DNA of 64,000 nt from Mycobacterium sp. 4858. Its GTDB lineage: Bacteria; Actinomycetota; Actinomycetes; Mycobacteriales; Mycobacteriaceae. Positions within the stretch are counted from its first letter, which is position 1; each line of letters opens with the position of its first letter. This document shows positions 50,480 to 59,858 of this stretch, piece by piece. The position numbers and the translations under genes were made by a program. The notes below the pieces were generated by a model. That model had not been told where the DNA came from. It did no database searches and saw only the letters and a list, made by a program, of their open reading frames with translations. Where the stretch lies: NCBI RefSeq assembly GCF_900240975.1, contig NZ_LT968775.1:1-64000 (forward strand), given 5' to 3'.

Positions 50480-51018
50480 CCACGAGAAGCGTTCGCGCGG
50501 TTGTGGCCATCTTGATCTCTGCCCTGGTGGTCATCACGGGTTGTTCGAGGTCCGTCGCCGGCAACGCCGTCAAGGCGGGCGGCCCGACCCGCAACAACAA
50601 CTCCCAGCAGCAGTATCCGAACCTGCTCAAGGAGTGTGAGGTGCTCACCAGCGACATCCTGGCCAAGACGGTGGGTGCCGACCCGCTCGACATCCAGAGC
50701 ACGTTCGTCGGCGCGATCTGCCGGTGGCAGGCGGCCAACCCCGCCGGGCTGATCGACATCACCCGGTTCTGGTTCGAGCAGGGCAGCCTCAGCAACGAGC
50801 GCAAGGTCGCCGACTTCCTGAAGTACAAGGTCGAGTCCCGCAACATCGCCGGGATCGATTCGATCGTGATGCGGCCGGATGACCCGAACGGCGCGTGCGG
50901 AGTGGCCAGCGACGCCGCGGGCGTGGTCGGGTGGTGGGTCAACCCCCAGGCGCCGGGCATCGACGCGTGCGGTCAGGCGCTCAAGTTGATGGAGCTGACG
51001 CTGGCCACGAACTCGTAG
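50476..51018 (+). CDS. lprC: Lipoprotein LprC (DUF3558-type)
   Basis: A 180-residue lipoprotein, same length as in M. tuberculosis. The signal is SVRAVVAILISALVVITGC with lipobox VITGC. The mature part holds four cysteines (KECEV, AICRW, GACGVA, DACGQ). It is related to LprB in fold. ATG 50476 overlaps the lprB stop, so both are made from one mRNA. The frame extends upstream, but not usefully. Role unknown. Confidence 0.88.
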   Translation: MTTRSVRAVVAILISALVVITGCSRSVAGNAVKAGGPTRNNNSQQQYPNLLKECEVLTSDILAKTVGADPLDIQSTFVGAICRWQAANPAGLIDITRFWFEQGSLSNERKVADFLKYKVESRNIAGIDSIVMRPDDPNGACGVASDAAGVVGWWVNPQAPGIDACGQALKLMELTLATNS

Positions 51019-51022
51019 CAGT

Positions 51023-51532
51023 TCAGCGCGGGATTTCGAAGCCAATCAGGGCGGCACGGCCGAGTTCGAGGTCCTTCCACCCGAACGGCACGGTCAGCAC
51101 CGCGATCGCCGACGTCGGGAACTTCGCCGAGATCCGTTCGGCGGCAGCCGAGTCGGTGCCACTGCCGGCCAGGCCGAGAGCCAGGTCCGACATCGTCGGC
51201 TCGTGACCGACGACCAGCAGTGTCTCGACTTCGCCGCCGACCGTGTTGATTTCTTCGATCATGATGCCGGGCGTGGCGCCGTAAAGCCGCTCGCTGTAGC
51301 GCACGGGCGCGTCGATTCGTGCGTTGGCCAACGTCTGCCGCGTACGGGTTGCGGTGGAACACAGCACGGCGTCGATGGCTGGAGCGTTGGCGCGCAGCCA
51401 ATCGCCGGCGAGTCCCGCTTGCTTGACGCCGCGGGGCGCCAGCGGCCGCTCGTGGTCGGCGACCCCGGGCGGGTAGTCGGATTTCGCGTGGCGCATCAAC
51501 AGCAATGTGCGCTGATCTTTCACGGGAGCCAC
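51023..51532 (-). CDS. SixA-like phosphohistidine phosphatase
   Basis: A 169-residue member of the histidine phosphatase superfamily. The catalytic RHAKSD near residue 14 has the RHxxS core, and VGHEPTMSDL carries the second His. SixA of E. coli dephosphorylates histidine on phosphorelay or PTS proteins. The start is GTG 51532; a GTG nine bases in is an alternative. It is convergent with lprC (4 bp apart). Homolog of Rv1276c. Confidence 0.88.
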   Translation of the reverse strand: MAPVKDQRTLLLMRHAKSDYPPGVADHERPLAPRGVKQAGLAGDWLRANAPAIDAVLCSTATRTRQTLANARIDAPVRYSERLYGATPGIMIEEINTVGGEVETLLVVGHEPTMSDLALGLAGSGTDSAAAERISAKFPTSAIAVLTVPFGWKDLELGRAALIGFEIPR

Positions 51533-51540
51533 GCTAACCC

Positions 51541-52914
51541 CTAGGCCGCGTCGTCGTCATCGTCGTCGTCGTGGTGGAGCAGTTTTTCGGGGTGGTGGTA
51601 GGTGTTGGTGCGGGGTTGGCCGCGGTCGTGGTGGGGTGGGGGGATCCATTCGGTGTGGCCCTTGGTGTTTGTGCGGGTGGTCCAGCCGTCGGGTTTGAGC
51701 ATGCGGTGATGGGGTCCGCAGGCGAAGGTGAGGCCGGTGATGTCGGTGCGCCGGCACTTGGCCCAGTCGGTGACGTGGTGGACCTCGGACAGGTAGCCGG
51801 GCACGGTGCAGCCCGGCGCCGAGCAACCACGATCCTTGGCGTAGAGCATGATTCGCTGAGCCGGGGAGGCCAGGCGTTTGGTGTGATAGAGCGCCAGGGG
51901 TTTGGCGTTGTCGAAGACGGCCAGATAGTGACGGGCGTGGCGGGCCAGGCGGATCACGTCGCTGATGGGGAGCCGGGTGCCGCCGCCGGTGAGCCCCGTG
52001 CCGCAGGCGGCCTCCAAGTCTTGCAGGGTGGTGGTGATGATGATGGAGGCGGGTAAGCCGTTGTGCTGGCCGAGTTTTCCCGAGGCCAGCAACCCGCGCA
52101 GCCCAGCGAGCAGGCCGTCGTGGTGGCGTTGGGCGGTGCTGCGGGTGTCGCGGTCGATGGCCTCTTGGCTGGGGGCGCCGTCCACGCACGGGGTGTCCTC
52201 GAGCGGATTGCACATGCCGGGTGCGGCGAGTTTGGCCAGGACCGCTTCCACGGTGGCGCGGGCCTCGGGGGTGAGCAGGCCGCGCAGTTCGGACATGCCG
52301 TCGGGGCCTTGCTTGCCCAAAGTGAGTCCGCGGCGTCGGGCGCGGTCCTCGTCGCGGTAGGTGCCATCGGGGTTGAGGCAGTCGGCGATGTGCTCGGCGA
52401 GTGCGGCGAGTTGTTCGGGCCGGTACTGCGTGCCGTGGGCGGCCAGGTCGGCCTCGACGGCCTCGCGAGTGGCGGCATCCACCCAGCCGGGCAGGCGGTG
52501 GAAGAAGCGGCGGATCACCGCCACCTGGCCGGCGCCGAGTTGTCCGTCGCGTTGGGCGGCGGCGGTGGCCGGCAGCATCGGCGCCAGCGGTTCGCCGGTC
52601 AACCCGTGCCGCGGCCCCAAATCCACCGCTTCTTTGACCCGCCGGGAGGCTTCGGCGCGGCTGATCAGCGTGGCCTCGGCGACCGCGTGCGGCAGCGTGC
52701 CGCCCAACTCCTCTGGCGTGGCTTGGCGGGCCAGGTTGTTGATCACCGGGTGTTCGATGGCCGGCAGTTGGCGGCGCGCCTTCTCGCAGCGCTCCAGCAT
52801 CGCCAGCTGTTGTGCGACGTTCATCGCGTCAACCGGTAACGCCCGGGCGCGGGCCAAGACCGCATCGAGGTCGTCGAACACCGCGTCGACATCCGGATGA
52901 CTACTTGGACTCAC
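51541..52914 (-). CDS. DUF222/HNH endonuclease of the 13E12 repeat family
   Basis: A 457-residue protein. The first 310 residues are the DUF222 helical region, the rest an HNH nuclease ([26 protein letters not shown]). The very end is [12 protein letters not shown]. 13E12 repeats are multicopy in mycobacteria and in M. tuberculosis serve as attachment sites for the phiRv1 prophage. No copy is at this place in M. tuberculosis, as I recall. The nuclease motifs look intact. It sits between the phosphatase and the SbcD-like gene, 8 bp from the former. Confidence 0.86.
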   Translation of the reverse strand: MSPSSHPDVDAVFDDLDAVLARARALPVDAMNVAQQLAMLERCEKARRQLPAIEHPVINNLARQATPEELGGTLPHAVAEATLISRAEASRRVKEAVDLGPRHGLTGEPLAPMLPATAAAQRDGQLGAGQVAVIRRFFHRLPGWVDAATREAVEADLAAHGTQYRPEQLAALAEHIADCLNPDGTYRDEDRARRRGLTLGKQGPDGMSELRGLLTPEARATVEAVLAKLAAPGMCNPLEDTPCVDGAPSQEAIDRDTRSTAQRHHDGLLAGLRGLLASGKLGQHNGLPASIIITTTLQDLEAACGTGLTGGGTRLPISDVIRLARHARHYLAVFDNAKPLALYHTKRLASPAQRIMLYAKDRGCSAPGCTVPGYLSEVHHVTDWAKCRRTDITGLTFACGPHHRMLKPDGWTTRTNTKGHTEWIPPPHHDRGQPRTNTYHHPEKLLHHDDDDDDDAA

Positions 52915-53095
52915 ACCGCCAAACTAGCCACCCCCACCGACAAAAATCGGCTCGAAACCGCCACAGATGCACACTCAAAAAAATCCGCAAAATAGCCGCT
53001 CGGAGACCTGCCGGTCGAGGTCCCGCGTCTTGTCGGTGCGCGGACATAAGCTCGCGATGCCCTGTAACCACGCAATCCGAAAGGGGGCCGCCGAC

Positions 53096-54247
53096 ATGCG
53101 ATTCCTGCACACCGCCGACTGGCAGCTCGGCATGACCCGGCACTTCCTGGCCGGGGACGCCCAGCCGCGCTACTCTGCGGCCCGGCGTGACGCGGTGGCC
53201 GGTCTGGGAGCGCTGGCGGCGGAGGTGGGCGCCGAGTTCGTCGTGGTGTCCGGAGATGTCTTCGAACACAATCAGCTTCCCCCGCGGGTTGTCGGGCAGT
53301 CCTTGGAAGCCATGCGCGCCATCGGGATTCCGGTCTACCTGCTGCCAGGCAACCATGATCCGCTCGATGCCTCCTCCGTCTACACCAGCGCGCTGTTCAC
53401 CGCCGAACGCCCCGAGAACGTGATCGTGCTTGACCAGGCCGGCGTTCACCACGTGCGGCCCGGGCTGGAGATCGTCGCCGCGCCATGGCGATCCAAAGCC
53501 CCCACCTCCGACCTGGTCGCCGGCGTCCTCGAGGCGCTGACCCCGGAACCCGTTACCCGGATCCTCGTCGCGCACGGCGGGGTCGACGTTCTGGACCCTG
53601 ATCGGGACAAGCCCTCAGTGATCCGGCTCACCGCCCTCGACGACGCGCTGGCGACGGGCACGGTGCACTACGCGGCACTGGGCGACAAGCATTCGCGCAC
53701 CCGCGTCGGCAACACCGGCCGGGTCTGGTACTCCGGGGCGCCGGAAGTCACCAACTTCGACGACGTGGAATCGGACCCTGGCCACGTCCTCATCGTCGAC
53801 ATCGACGAAACGGACCCGAACCGCGCCGTCAAGGTGGAATCGCGGCATGTCGGCCGCTGGCGGTTCGTCACGTTGCATCGACAGGTCGATACCCGCCGCG
53901 ACATCGTCGACCTCGACATGAACCTGGACCTGATGACCGACAAGGACCGCACGGTGGTGCGCTTGGCGCTCACCGGATCACTGACGGTCACCGACCGCGC
54001 CGCGCTCGATGCCTGCCTGGACAAGTACGCGCGGTTGTACGCCTGGCTCGGCCTGTGGGACCGCCACACCGATCTGGCGGTCATTCCGGCCGACGGCGAA
54101 TTCAGCGATCTCGGTATCGGGGGATTCGCGGCCGCGGCGGTCGACGAGTTGGTGGTGACGGCGCGCGAGGGCGACTCCGAGACGGCCGTCGACGCGCAGG
54201 CGGCACTGGCGCTGTTGCTGCGCCTCACCGACCGGGGCGCCGCATGA
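53096..54247 (+). CDS. SbcD/Mre11-like nuclease (Rv1277 homolog)
   Basis: A 383-residue metallophosphoesterase of the DNA double-strand break repair exonuclease type. Motif I is FLHTADWQLG, where most SbcD/Mre11 have DWHLG, so a metal-binding His is Gln. Motif II is VVSGDVFEHN, III is PGNHDPLD, IV is ILVAHGG and V is LGDKHS. Start at ATG 53096, with AAAGGGGG ahead; the frame extends upstream but without sense. The stop overlaps the SbcC-like ATG, so the two subunits are made together. Confidence 0.9.
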   Translation: MRFLHTADWQLGMTRHFLAGDAQPRYSAARRDAVAGLGALAAEVGAEFVVVSGDVFEHNQLPPRVVGQSLEAMRAIGIPVYLLPGNHDPLDASSVYTSALFTAERPENVIVLDQAGVHHVRPGLEIVAAPWRSKAPTSDLVAGVLEALTPEPVTRILVAHGGVDVLDPDRDKPSVIRLTALDDALATGTVHYAALGDKHSRTRVGNTGRVWYSGAPEVTNFDDVESDPGHVLIVDIDETDPNRAVKVESRHVGRWRFVTLHRQVDTRRDIVDLDMNLDLMTDKDRTVVRLALTGSLTVTDRAALDACLDKYARLYAWLGLWDRHTDLAVIPADGEFSDLGIGGFAAAAVDELVVTAREGDSETAVDAQAALALLLRLTDRGAA

Positions 54248-56865
54248 AGTTGCACCGCCTGGTCCTGACGAATTACCGCGGCATCGCCCACCGGGAGATC
54301 GAGTTCCCCGACCACGGCGTCGTGGTGGTGTGCGGGGCCAACGAAATCGGCAAGTCGTCCATGATCGAGGCGCTGGACCTACTGCTCGAGTCCAGGGACC
54401 GTTCGACGAAGAAGGAAGTCAAGCAGGTCAAACCCACCAACAGTGACGTCGGCTCCGAGGTGAGCGCCGAATTAAGCTGCGGCCCTTATCGATTCGTATA
54501 CCGCAAGCGTTTTCACAAGAAGTGTGAAACCGAGCTGACGATCCAGGCGCCGCACCGCGAACAGCTCACCGGCGACGAGGCGCACGAACGCGTCCGCGCC
54601 ATGCTGGCCGAGACGGTGGACAGCGATCTGTGGCACGCCCAACGGGTGCTGCAGTCAGCGTCGACCGCGGCGGTGGATTTGTCGGGCTGTGACGCGCTCT
54701 CGCGCGCGCTGGATGTGGCGGCCGGCGACACCGGGGCGCTTTCCGGCACCGAGCCGCTGCTCATCGAGCGAATCGACGCCGAATACGGCCGCTACTTCAC
54801 TCCCACCGGGCGCCCGACGGGTGAATGGGCCGCGGCGATCACCCGGCTGGCAGACGCCGAGGCGGCGGTCGCGGAGTGCGCGGCGGCGGTGGCCGAGGTC
54901 GACGAGCGGGTGTGCCGGCATGCAGTGTTGACCGAACAGGTCGCCGAGTTGTCGCAGCGTCGCATCGCGGCCCGACCGCGCCTCGCCGCCGCCCGGGAGG
55001 CCGCGGAACAGATCGACGAACTCGCCGGCCAGGCGCGCGAGGCCGAGTTGATCGCTGCGGCCGCGGCGGCTACGAGCGCCGCGGCGGCGGTCGCCCACCA
55101 TGCACGGCTGCAACTGCTCGCCGAAATCGACGTCCGCACAGCCGGTGTCGCGGCCGTCGAGGCTCAAACGCAACAAGCGACCGATGAGCATGCGGCCGCG
55201 CACGTCGAAGCCGAGGCCGCCGACATCGCGGCCCGCAAGGCCACCGAGGCGCTTGCGGACCTGCATGACCGCGCGGAATCCGCCCGCCGAGCCGTCGCTG
55301 CGCTGGCCGACCGCGAGGAGGCCGACCGGTTGAGCGCCCGCTTGGCCAAGATCGAGGCCATCCAGCAGGACCGCGACCACGTGTGCGCCGCGCTCTCCGA
55401 TGTCGCCGTCACCGAACAGCTGCTGCGACGAATCGAGGACGCCGCCGCGGCGGTCGATCGCACCGGCGACCAGCTGGCATCGACGTCCGCCGTCGTCGAG
55501 TTCACCGCCACAGCGGACGTGGAACTCGCCGTCGGCGACCAGCGGGTCTCGTTGGCCGAGGGGCAGACCTGGTCCCTCACGACCACCGGACCCACCGCCG
55601 TGCAGGTCCCCGGGGTCCTGACTGCGCGGATCACTCCAGGCGCGACGACGCTCGATGTCCAGGCGAAACACGCTGCAGCACACGAAGAGTTGGCCGCCGC
55701 GCTGGCAGAGGGCCGGGTAGCCGACCTCGCGGCCGCCCGCTCCGCCGATCGCCGTCGCCGCGAGCTGCAGGGTAGCCGCGACCAGCTGAGTGCCACCCTG
55801 GCCGGCCTCTGCGGCGACGAAGAGATCGACCAGCTGCGTTCCCGGCTCGCAGAGCTGCGTATCGGCCAACCGTCCGGGGTGGAACTTCCCGCTGCGGACG
55901 TCGACGCCGCCCGCGCCGAACTCGATGCGCTGGAGACCACGCGTCTGGCCGCGGTTGCGCACTGCGACGACCGCCGCCGGAACGCCACCGCCGCCGCCGC
56001 CCGGCTCACCGAATTAGCCACCCGCGCAACCGTTCTCCAGAACACGCTGGAGACCCAGCGCGGTGAACTCGCCGCGGCCACCGATAGGCTGGCCCGAGAG
56101 CGGGCATCGGCCGGCGACGACGACCTCGCGTCGGCGGCCGACGCCGCGCAACAAGCGGCGCGGGCCGCTGAGCTTCGTCACGCCGAGCTCGCCGAGGGAC
56201 TGGCGGCGGCGAGTCCGGACGCGGTGCATGCCGAATTGACCGCTGCCACACAGGAAACAGAGGAACTCCGGGAGCGATACGAGAACGCCGCCCGCGCGTT
56301 GCGCGAGGTCACCATCGAACTGTCGGTGTTCGGCAGCGAGGGCCGCCAGGGCAAGCTCGACGCCGCGGAATCCGAACGCGAGCACGCGGCCGGCGAGCAC
56401 ATCCGGGTTGGCGGCCGGGCCAGGGCCGCGAGGCTGCTGCGCTCGGTCATGACCCGCCACCGCGACACCACCCGGCAGCGGTACGTCGAGCCCTATCGCG
56501 CCGAGCTGCAACGGCTCGGCCGCCCGGTGTTCGGGCCCACGTTCGAGGTCGACATCGACAGCGACCTTTGCATCCGCAGTCGCACGCTCAACGGCGTCAC
56601 GGTGCCCTACGAATCACTGTCCGGCGGGGCCAAAGAACAACTCGCCATCCTGGCGCGGCTCGCGGGCGCGGCTTTGGTCGCCAAGGAGGACGCCGTTCCG
56701 GTGGTGGTCGACGACGCGCTCGGCTTCACCGATCCCGACCGGCTGGCCAAGATGGGGGAGGTCTTCGACACGGTCGGAACGCACGGGCAGGTGATCGTGC
56801 TCACCTGCAGCCCCGACCGGTATGACGGCGTCAAGGGCGCGCACCGCATCGACCTCAGCGCCTAG
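54244..56865 (+). CDS. SbcC/Rad50-like ATPase without zinc hook (Rv1278 homolog)
   Basis: An 873-residue SMC-like ATPase. Walker A ANEIGKSSMIEAL is near residue 35, then a long Ala/Arg/Glu-rich coiled coil (200-760). Signature YESLSGGAKEQLAIL and Walker B PVVVDDALGFTDPDRL close the head. The usual CxxC zinc hook is not seen in the middle of the coiled coil; Cys residues there are scattered. Length equals Rv1278 (875 aa). It is coupled to the SbcD-like gene. Confidence 0.9.
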   Translation: MKLHRLVLTNYRGIAHREIEFPDHGVVVVCGANEIGKSSMIEALDLLLESRDRSTKKEVKQVKPTNSDVGSEVSAELSCGPYRFVYRKRFHKKCETELTIQAPHREQLTGDEAHERVRAMLAETVDSDLWHAQRVLQSASTAAVDLSGCDALSRALDVAAGDTGALSGTEPLLIERIDAEYGRYFTPTGRPTGEWAAAITRLADAEAAVAECAAAVAEVDERVCRHAVLTEQVAELSQRRIAARPRLAAAREAAEQIDELAGQAREAELIAAAAAATSAAAAVAHHARLQLLAEIDVRTAGVAAVEAQTQQATDEHAAAHVEAEAADIAARKATEALADLHDRAESARRAVAALADREEADRLSARLAKIEAIQQDRDHVCAALSDVAVTEQLLRRIEDAAAAVDRTGDQLASTSAVVEFTATADVELAVGDQRVSLAEGQTWSLTTTGPTAVQVPGVLTARITPGATTLDVQAKHAAAHEELAAALAEGRVADLAAARSADRRRRELQGSRDQLSATLAGLCGDEEIDQLRSRLAELRIGQPSGVELPAADVDAARAELDALETTRLAAVAHCDDRRRNATAAAARLTELATRATVLQNTLETQRGELAAATDRLARERASAGDDDLASAADAAQQAARAAELRHAELAEGLAAASPDAVHAELTAATQETEELRERYENAARALREVTIELSVFGSEGRQGKLDAAESEREHAAGEHIRVGGRARAARLLRSVMTRHRDTTRQRYVEPYRAELQRLGRPVFGPTFEVDIDSDLCIRSRTLNGVTVPYESLSGGAKEQLAILARLAGAALVAKEDAVPVVVDDALGFTDPDRLAKMGEVFDTVGTHGQVIVLTCSPDRYDGVKGAHRIDLSA

Positions 56866-56962
56866 ACCTGCGCGCACAGGTGCGCCAAGCGTCGCGCGGG
56901 GAGCGCTGCGATGGTGCCCGGCGAGGGCCCCGGCAGAATGGGACCATGGCGGGCCGACACCG

Positions 56963-58204
56963 ATGACGATGAATGCGAAGCGGCGCCGGGTGCAGGAGAA
57001 GCTCGCGGCATTGCCCGGTGTGCGGCCCGTGCGTCGGCCGATCTCCCCGGATAGCCGCGAAGAGTTTGATCTGTACTACGTGCGCACCGGGCGTAAATCC
57101 GCGCACCCGCTGGTCATCATCCCGGGGGGTCCCGGGGTGGCCTCGGTGCAGATGTATCGGGGGTTGCGGGGTCGCGCGGCCGCGGCCGGCCTGGACGTCA
57201 TCATGATCGAGCACCGCGGAGTGGGCATGTCCCGCCACGACGACTCCGGCGAGGATCTGCCCCCCGAAGCGATCACCGTGAATCAGGTCGTCGACGACAT
57301 CGCCGCCGTGCTCGACGATGCCCGCGTCGACTCGGCCGTCATCTACGGTGCGTCGTACGGCACGTACATCGCGTCCGGGTTCGGCGTGCAACATCCGGGC
57401 CGGGTACGGGCAATGATCCTCGATTCGCCGCTGCTGTCGCGGCATGACATCGTGATCGTCCGTCGCGCGATCCGTCGGCTCCTGCTCCGCGGCGACAGCC
57501 CCGAAACCGCCGCGCTGGCGCCCAAAATGCGCAAACTCGTTGACGCGGGGGTGATGACGGCGGCGGCCACCCAGGTGGTGGCGACGATCTACGGGTACGG
57601 CGGTGCCGAGCTGCTCGAGCGGCAACTCGACCTACTGCTGGATGGCCGAAAGCTGTTGTGGTGGCTACTATCCCGGTTCGCCACGCTGAGCAACCTGCCG
57701 TTTCGCTACGAGGAAGACTTGGTGAGCCGCATCGCGTTCCGCGAGCTGAACTACGCCGCCGAACCCGACGGCCTACCGCTCGACCCCGCCGTGGCCGAAC
57801 GCGAAGCGCGCACCCAGACGGCGACTTTCGAGGACGAGCCTTACGACCTGGCGGCCGAGATGCCGCATTTCGGCTGGCCCACCGCGGTGGTTTCCGGTGG
57901 CCGCGACCTCATCACTCCACCGGCGGTCGCCGAGCGGGTCGCCGCGCTGCTGCCCCACGCGGTGCTGTTGAAGCTGCCCAGCATGGCGCACAGCGCGTTG
58001 GACTTTCGCGAGCCCGCAGCGATCGAGATCGCGCGAGCGGTATGGCGGGGCGGGCTCGAGGGGCTCGCCGCGAAAGCACCGGCGCTGGACGCGCTTCCGG
58101 AGCGCCCGGAGCTGCGCCTGCTGTGGAAAGCGATCGCGGTGGCCGCCCTCGTCGAGGGCGCCCTGCCGATCCCCGCGAGGCTGCGCCGGATCACCCGCGC
58201 ATGA
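56963..58204 (+). CDS. Alpha/beta hydrolase, proline iminopeptidase-like
   Basis: A 413-residue serine hydrolase. IIPGGPGVASVQ carries the oxyanion loop, MIEHRGVGMS follows. The nucleophile Ser is in YGASYGTYIA, the Asp in SGGRDLITPP, the His in MAHSALDF. The fold and loop pattern match tripeptidyl/proline iminopeptidases. ATG 56963 was chosen because it fits the domain start. It takes the place of the GMC oxidoreductase gene (Rv1279) of M. tuberculosis. The 3' end overlaps the convergent oppA by 14 bp. Confidence 0.85.
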   Translation: MTMNAKRRRVQEKLAALPGVRPVRRPISPDSREEFDLYYVRTGRKSAHPLVIIPGGPGVASVQMYRGLRGRAAAAGLDVIMIEHRGVGMSRHDDSGEDLPPEAITVNQVVDDIAAVLDDARVDSAVIYGASYGTYIASGFGVQHPGRVRAMILDSPLLSRHDIVIVRRAIRRLLLRGDSPETAALAPKMRKLVDAGVMTAAATQVVATIYGYGGAELLERQLDLLLDGRKLLWWLLSRFATLSNLPFRYEEDLVSRIAFRELNYAAEPDGLPLDPAVAEREARTQTATFEDEPYDLAAEMPHFGWPTAVVSGGRDLITPPAVAERVAALLPHAVLLKLPSMAHSALDFREPAAIEIARAVWRGGLEGLAAKAPALDALPERPELRLLWKAIAVAALVEGALPIPARLRRITRA

Positions 58205-59858
58205 ACCCGATGGCGGTGTAGCGCAGGTCGCCTAGACCGGCGGCGCCGAAGTTGGCCAGCGTGCTGCGGACCGCGACGTCGCCGGGCGACTGCGTGAGCG
58301 GCAGGCTGAACCCTTCGGCCCAGATGAGTCTGTCGAGATCGTTGGCCAACGCCTGCGCCTTGGCGGGGTCGAGTTCCTGCAGGGTCCGCTCGATCGCCGC
58401 GTCGATCTGCGGGCTGCCGATCTTTCCGAAGTTGCTCTCCCCGCCCGACAGGTAGATCTGCGTCAGCGCCGAGAGGGGGAAAGCGTCGCCGAGCCAACCG
58501 AATTGGGCCATGTCGAAAGCCCCGACGTTGATGTAGTTGGTGAAGAACCCGCTGCCGGACCTGGACACCAGTTCGAGCTTGACGCCGATCTGCGCGAGGC
58601 TGTGCTGGGCGATCTGGGCGAACTGCCGGCTGCCCTGGGCGTCATAGAACAGATCGCGAATGACCAGCGGGCGACCGTCCTTCTCCCGGAACTGGCCATT
58701 CAGCTTCCAGCCCAGGGCGTCGAGCTCCCGCTTGGCCTGCTCCGGGTCATAGGGAACGACCGCGCTGTTGTCCTGGTAGCCCTTCTGCCCGGCGACGTAG
58801 ATGTGGTTGCCCAACGCCACCGGATCGCTCGTGAGGCCGTATTGGACGACCTTGGCGATGGTGCGGCGGTCGATGCCCTTGGCCACCGCGAGGCGCAGCG
58901 CCTTGTCGGCCAGGATCGATCCCGGGGCGCCGTTGAAGGTGAAGTGAGACCATGCGGGCGCGGGGGCGCGCCGGATCGAGATCCCCTTCGTGCGTTGCGC
59001 GATGGTCAGCTGGTCGACGGAACCGACGCCGGACGCGTCGATGGTGTTGTTCTGCAGGGCCGGCAGCCGCGCGGCGTCGTCGAGTACCAGGTAGGTGATG
59101 TTGTCCAGTCGCGGCCGGGCACCCCACCATTTCGGGTTGCGCGACAACACGATCCGCTGTGTCGTCCGGTCCAGCGACGTGACGATGAAGGGGCCCGCCG
59201 ACGGGCCGGGCCCCTCGAGCTGGCCCTTGTTGAACGCCTCCGGCGTGGCCGTCATGCTCCTGGGCAGCAGCATGCCGTTACCGGCGAACATGCCGCGCCA
59301 CTCGGCGTACGGCTTGGCGAAGGTCACCACGGCTTGCCGGTCGTCGACACCCCGGGTGACCGACGCGACCCGGTCCGCGCCGCTGGGCCCGGCGATCTCG
59401 AACGTCTTGTCGGCGCCGCTCAACGCGTGGATCTGGCTGGCGATGTCTTCCCACGTGATCGGTGTGCCGTCGGACCACACCGCGCGCGGGTTGATCGTGT
59501 AGGTCACCACCTGCGGTGCGGTCCCGGTGAGTTCGACGCTGCTGAAGTAGTCGGTGTCCACAGTGGTCGAGCCGTCCGCGCCGATGACGAAGGCCCGGGG
59601 CAGGGTGGCCTTCATCATCGCGGCGACCTCGGCCGAGTTGCCGTCGATGTGCAGGATGTTGAAGTTGGGCGGGAAGTCGCTGAGCGCCAGCCGCAGGCTG
59701 CCGCCGTCTCGCAGCGTGGCGGGGTCCTGTGGGTTGATGTCGCTGGTGGTGCCGATCTCCGCGCTGTGGCCGCTTTCGGGCGCCAGGTTGATTGCCGGCG
59801 AGCAACCGGACACCGTCAGCACCATAACGACGATCGCCGTCGCGACCCGCCTAGACAC
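58191..59858 (-). CDS. oppA: Oligopeptide-binding lipoprotein OppA
   Basis: A 555-residue family-5 solute-binding protein of the OppABCD importer. Signal: [18 protein letters not shown] with lipobox TVSGC. Mature segments include [33 protein letters not shown] and [21 protein letters not shown] 59858 was chosen; it lies 8 bp inside oppD (coupled). It binds peptides in the envelope and hands them to OppBC. Confidence 0.92.
   Translation of the reverse strand: MSRRVATAIVVMVLTVSGCSPAINLAPESGHSAEIGTTSDINPQDPATLRDGGSLRLALSDFPPNFNILHIDGNSAEVAAMMKATLPRAFVIGADGSTTVDTDYFSSVELTGTAPQVVTYTINPRAVWSDGTPITWEDIASQIHALSGADKTFEIAGPSGADRVASVTRGVDDRQAVVTFAKPYAEWRGMFAGNGMLLPRSMTATPEAFNKGQLEGPGPSAGPFIVTSLDRTTQRIVLSRNPKWWGARPRLDNITYLVLDDAARLPALQNNTIDASGVGSVDQLTIAQRTKGISIRRAPAPAWSHFTFNGAPGSILADKALRLAVAKGIDRRTIAKVVQYGLTSDPVALGNHIYVAGQKGYQDNSAVVPYDPEQAKRELDALGWKLNGQFREKDGRPLVIRDLFYDAQGSRQFAQIAQHSLAQIGVKLELVSRSGSGFFTNYINVGAFDMAQFGWLGDAFPLSALTQIYLSGGESNFGKIGSPQIDAAIERTLQELDPAKAQALANDLDRLIWAEGFSLPLTQSPGDVAVRSTLANFGAAGLGDLRYTAIGFMRG

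Noticed and set aside
53041..53095. Longer N-terminus for the SbcD-like gene
   Set aside because: The upstream frame is open but encodes Lys/Asn/Arg-rich residues with no conserved feature, and the ribosome-binding site points to ATG 53096.
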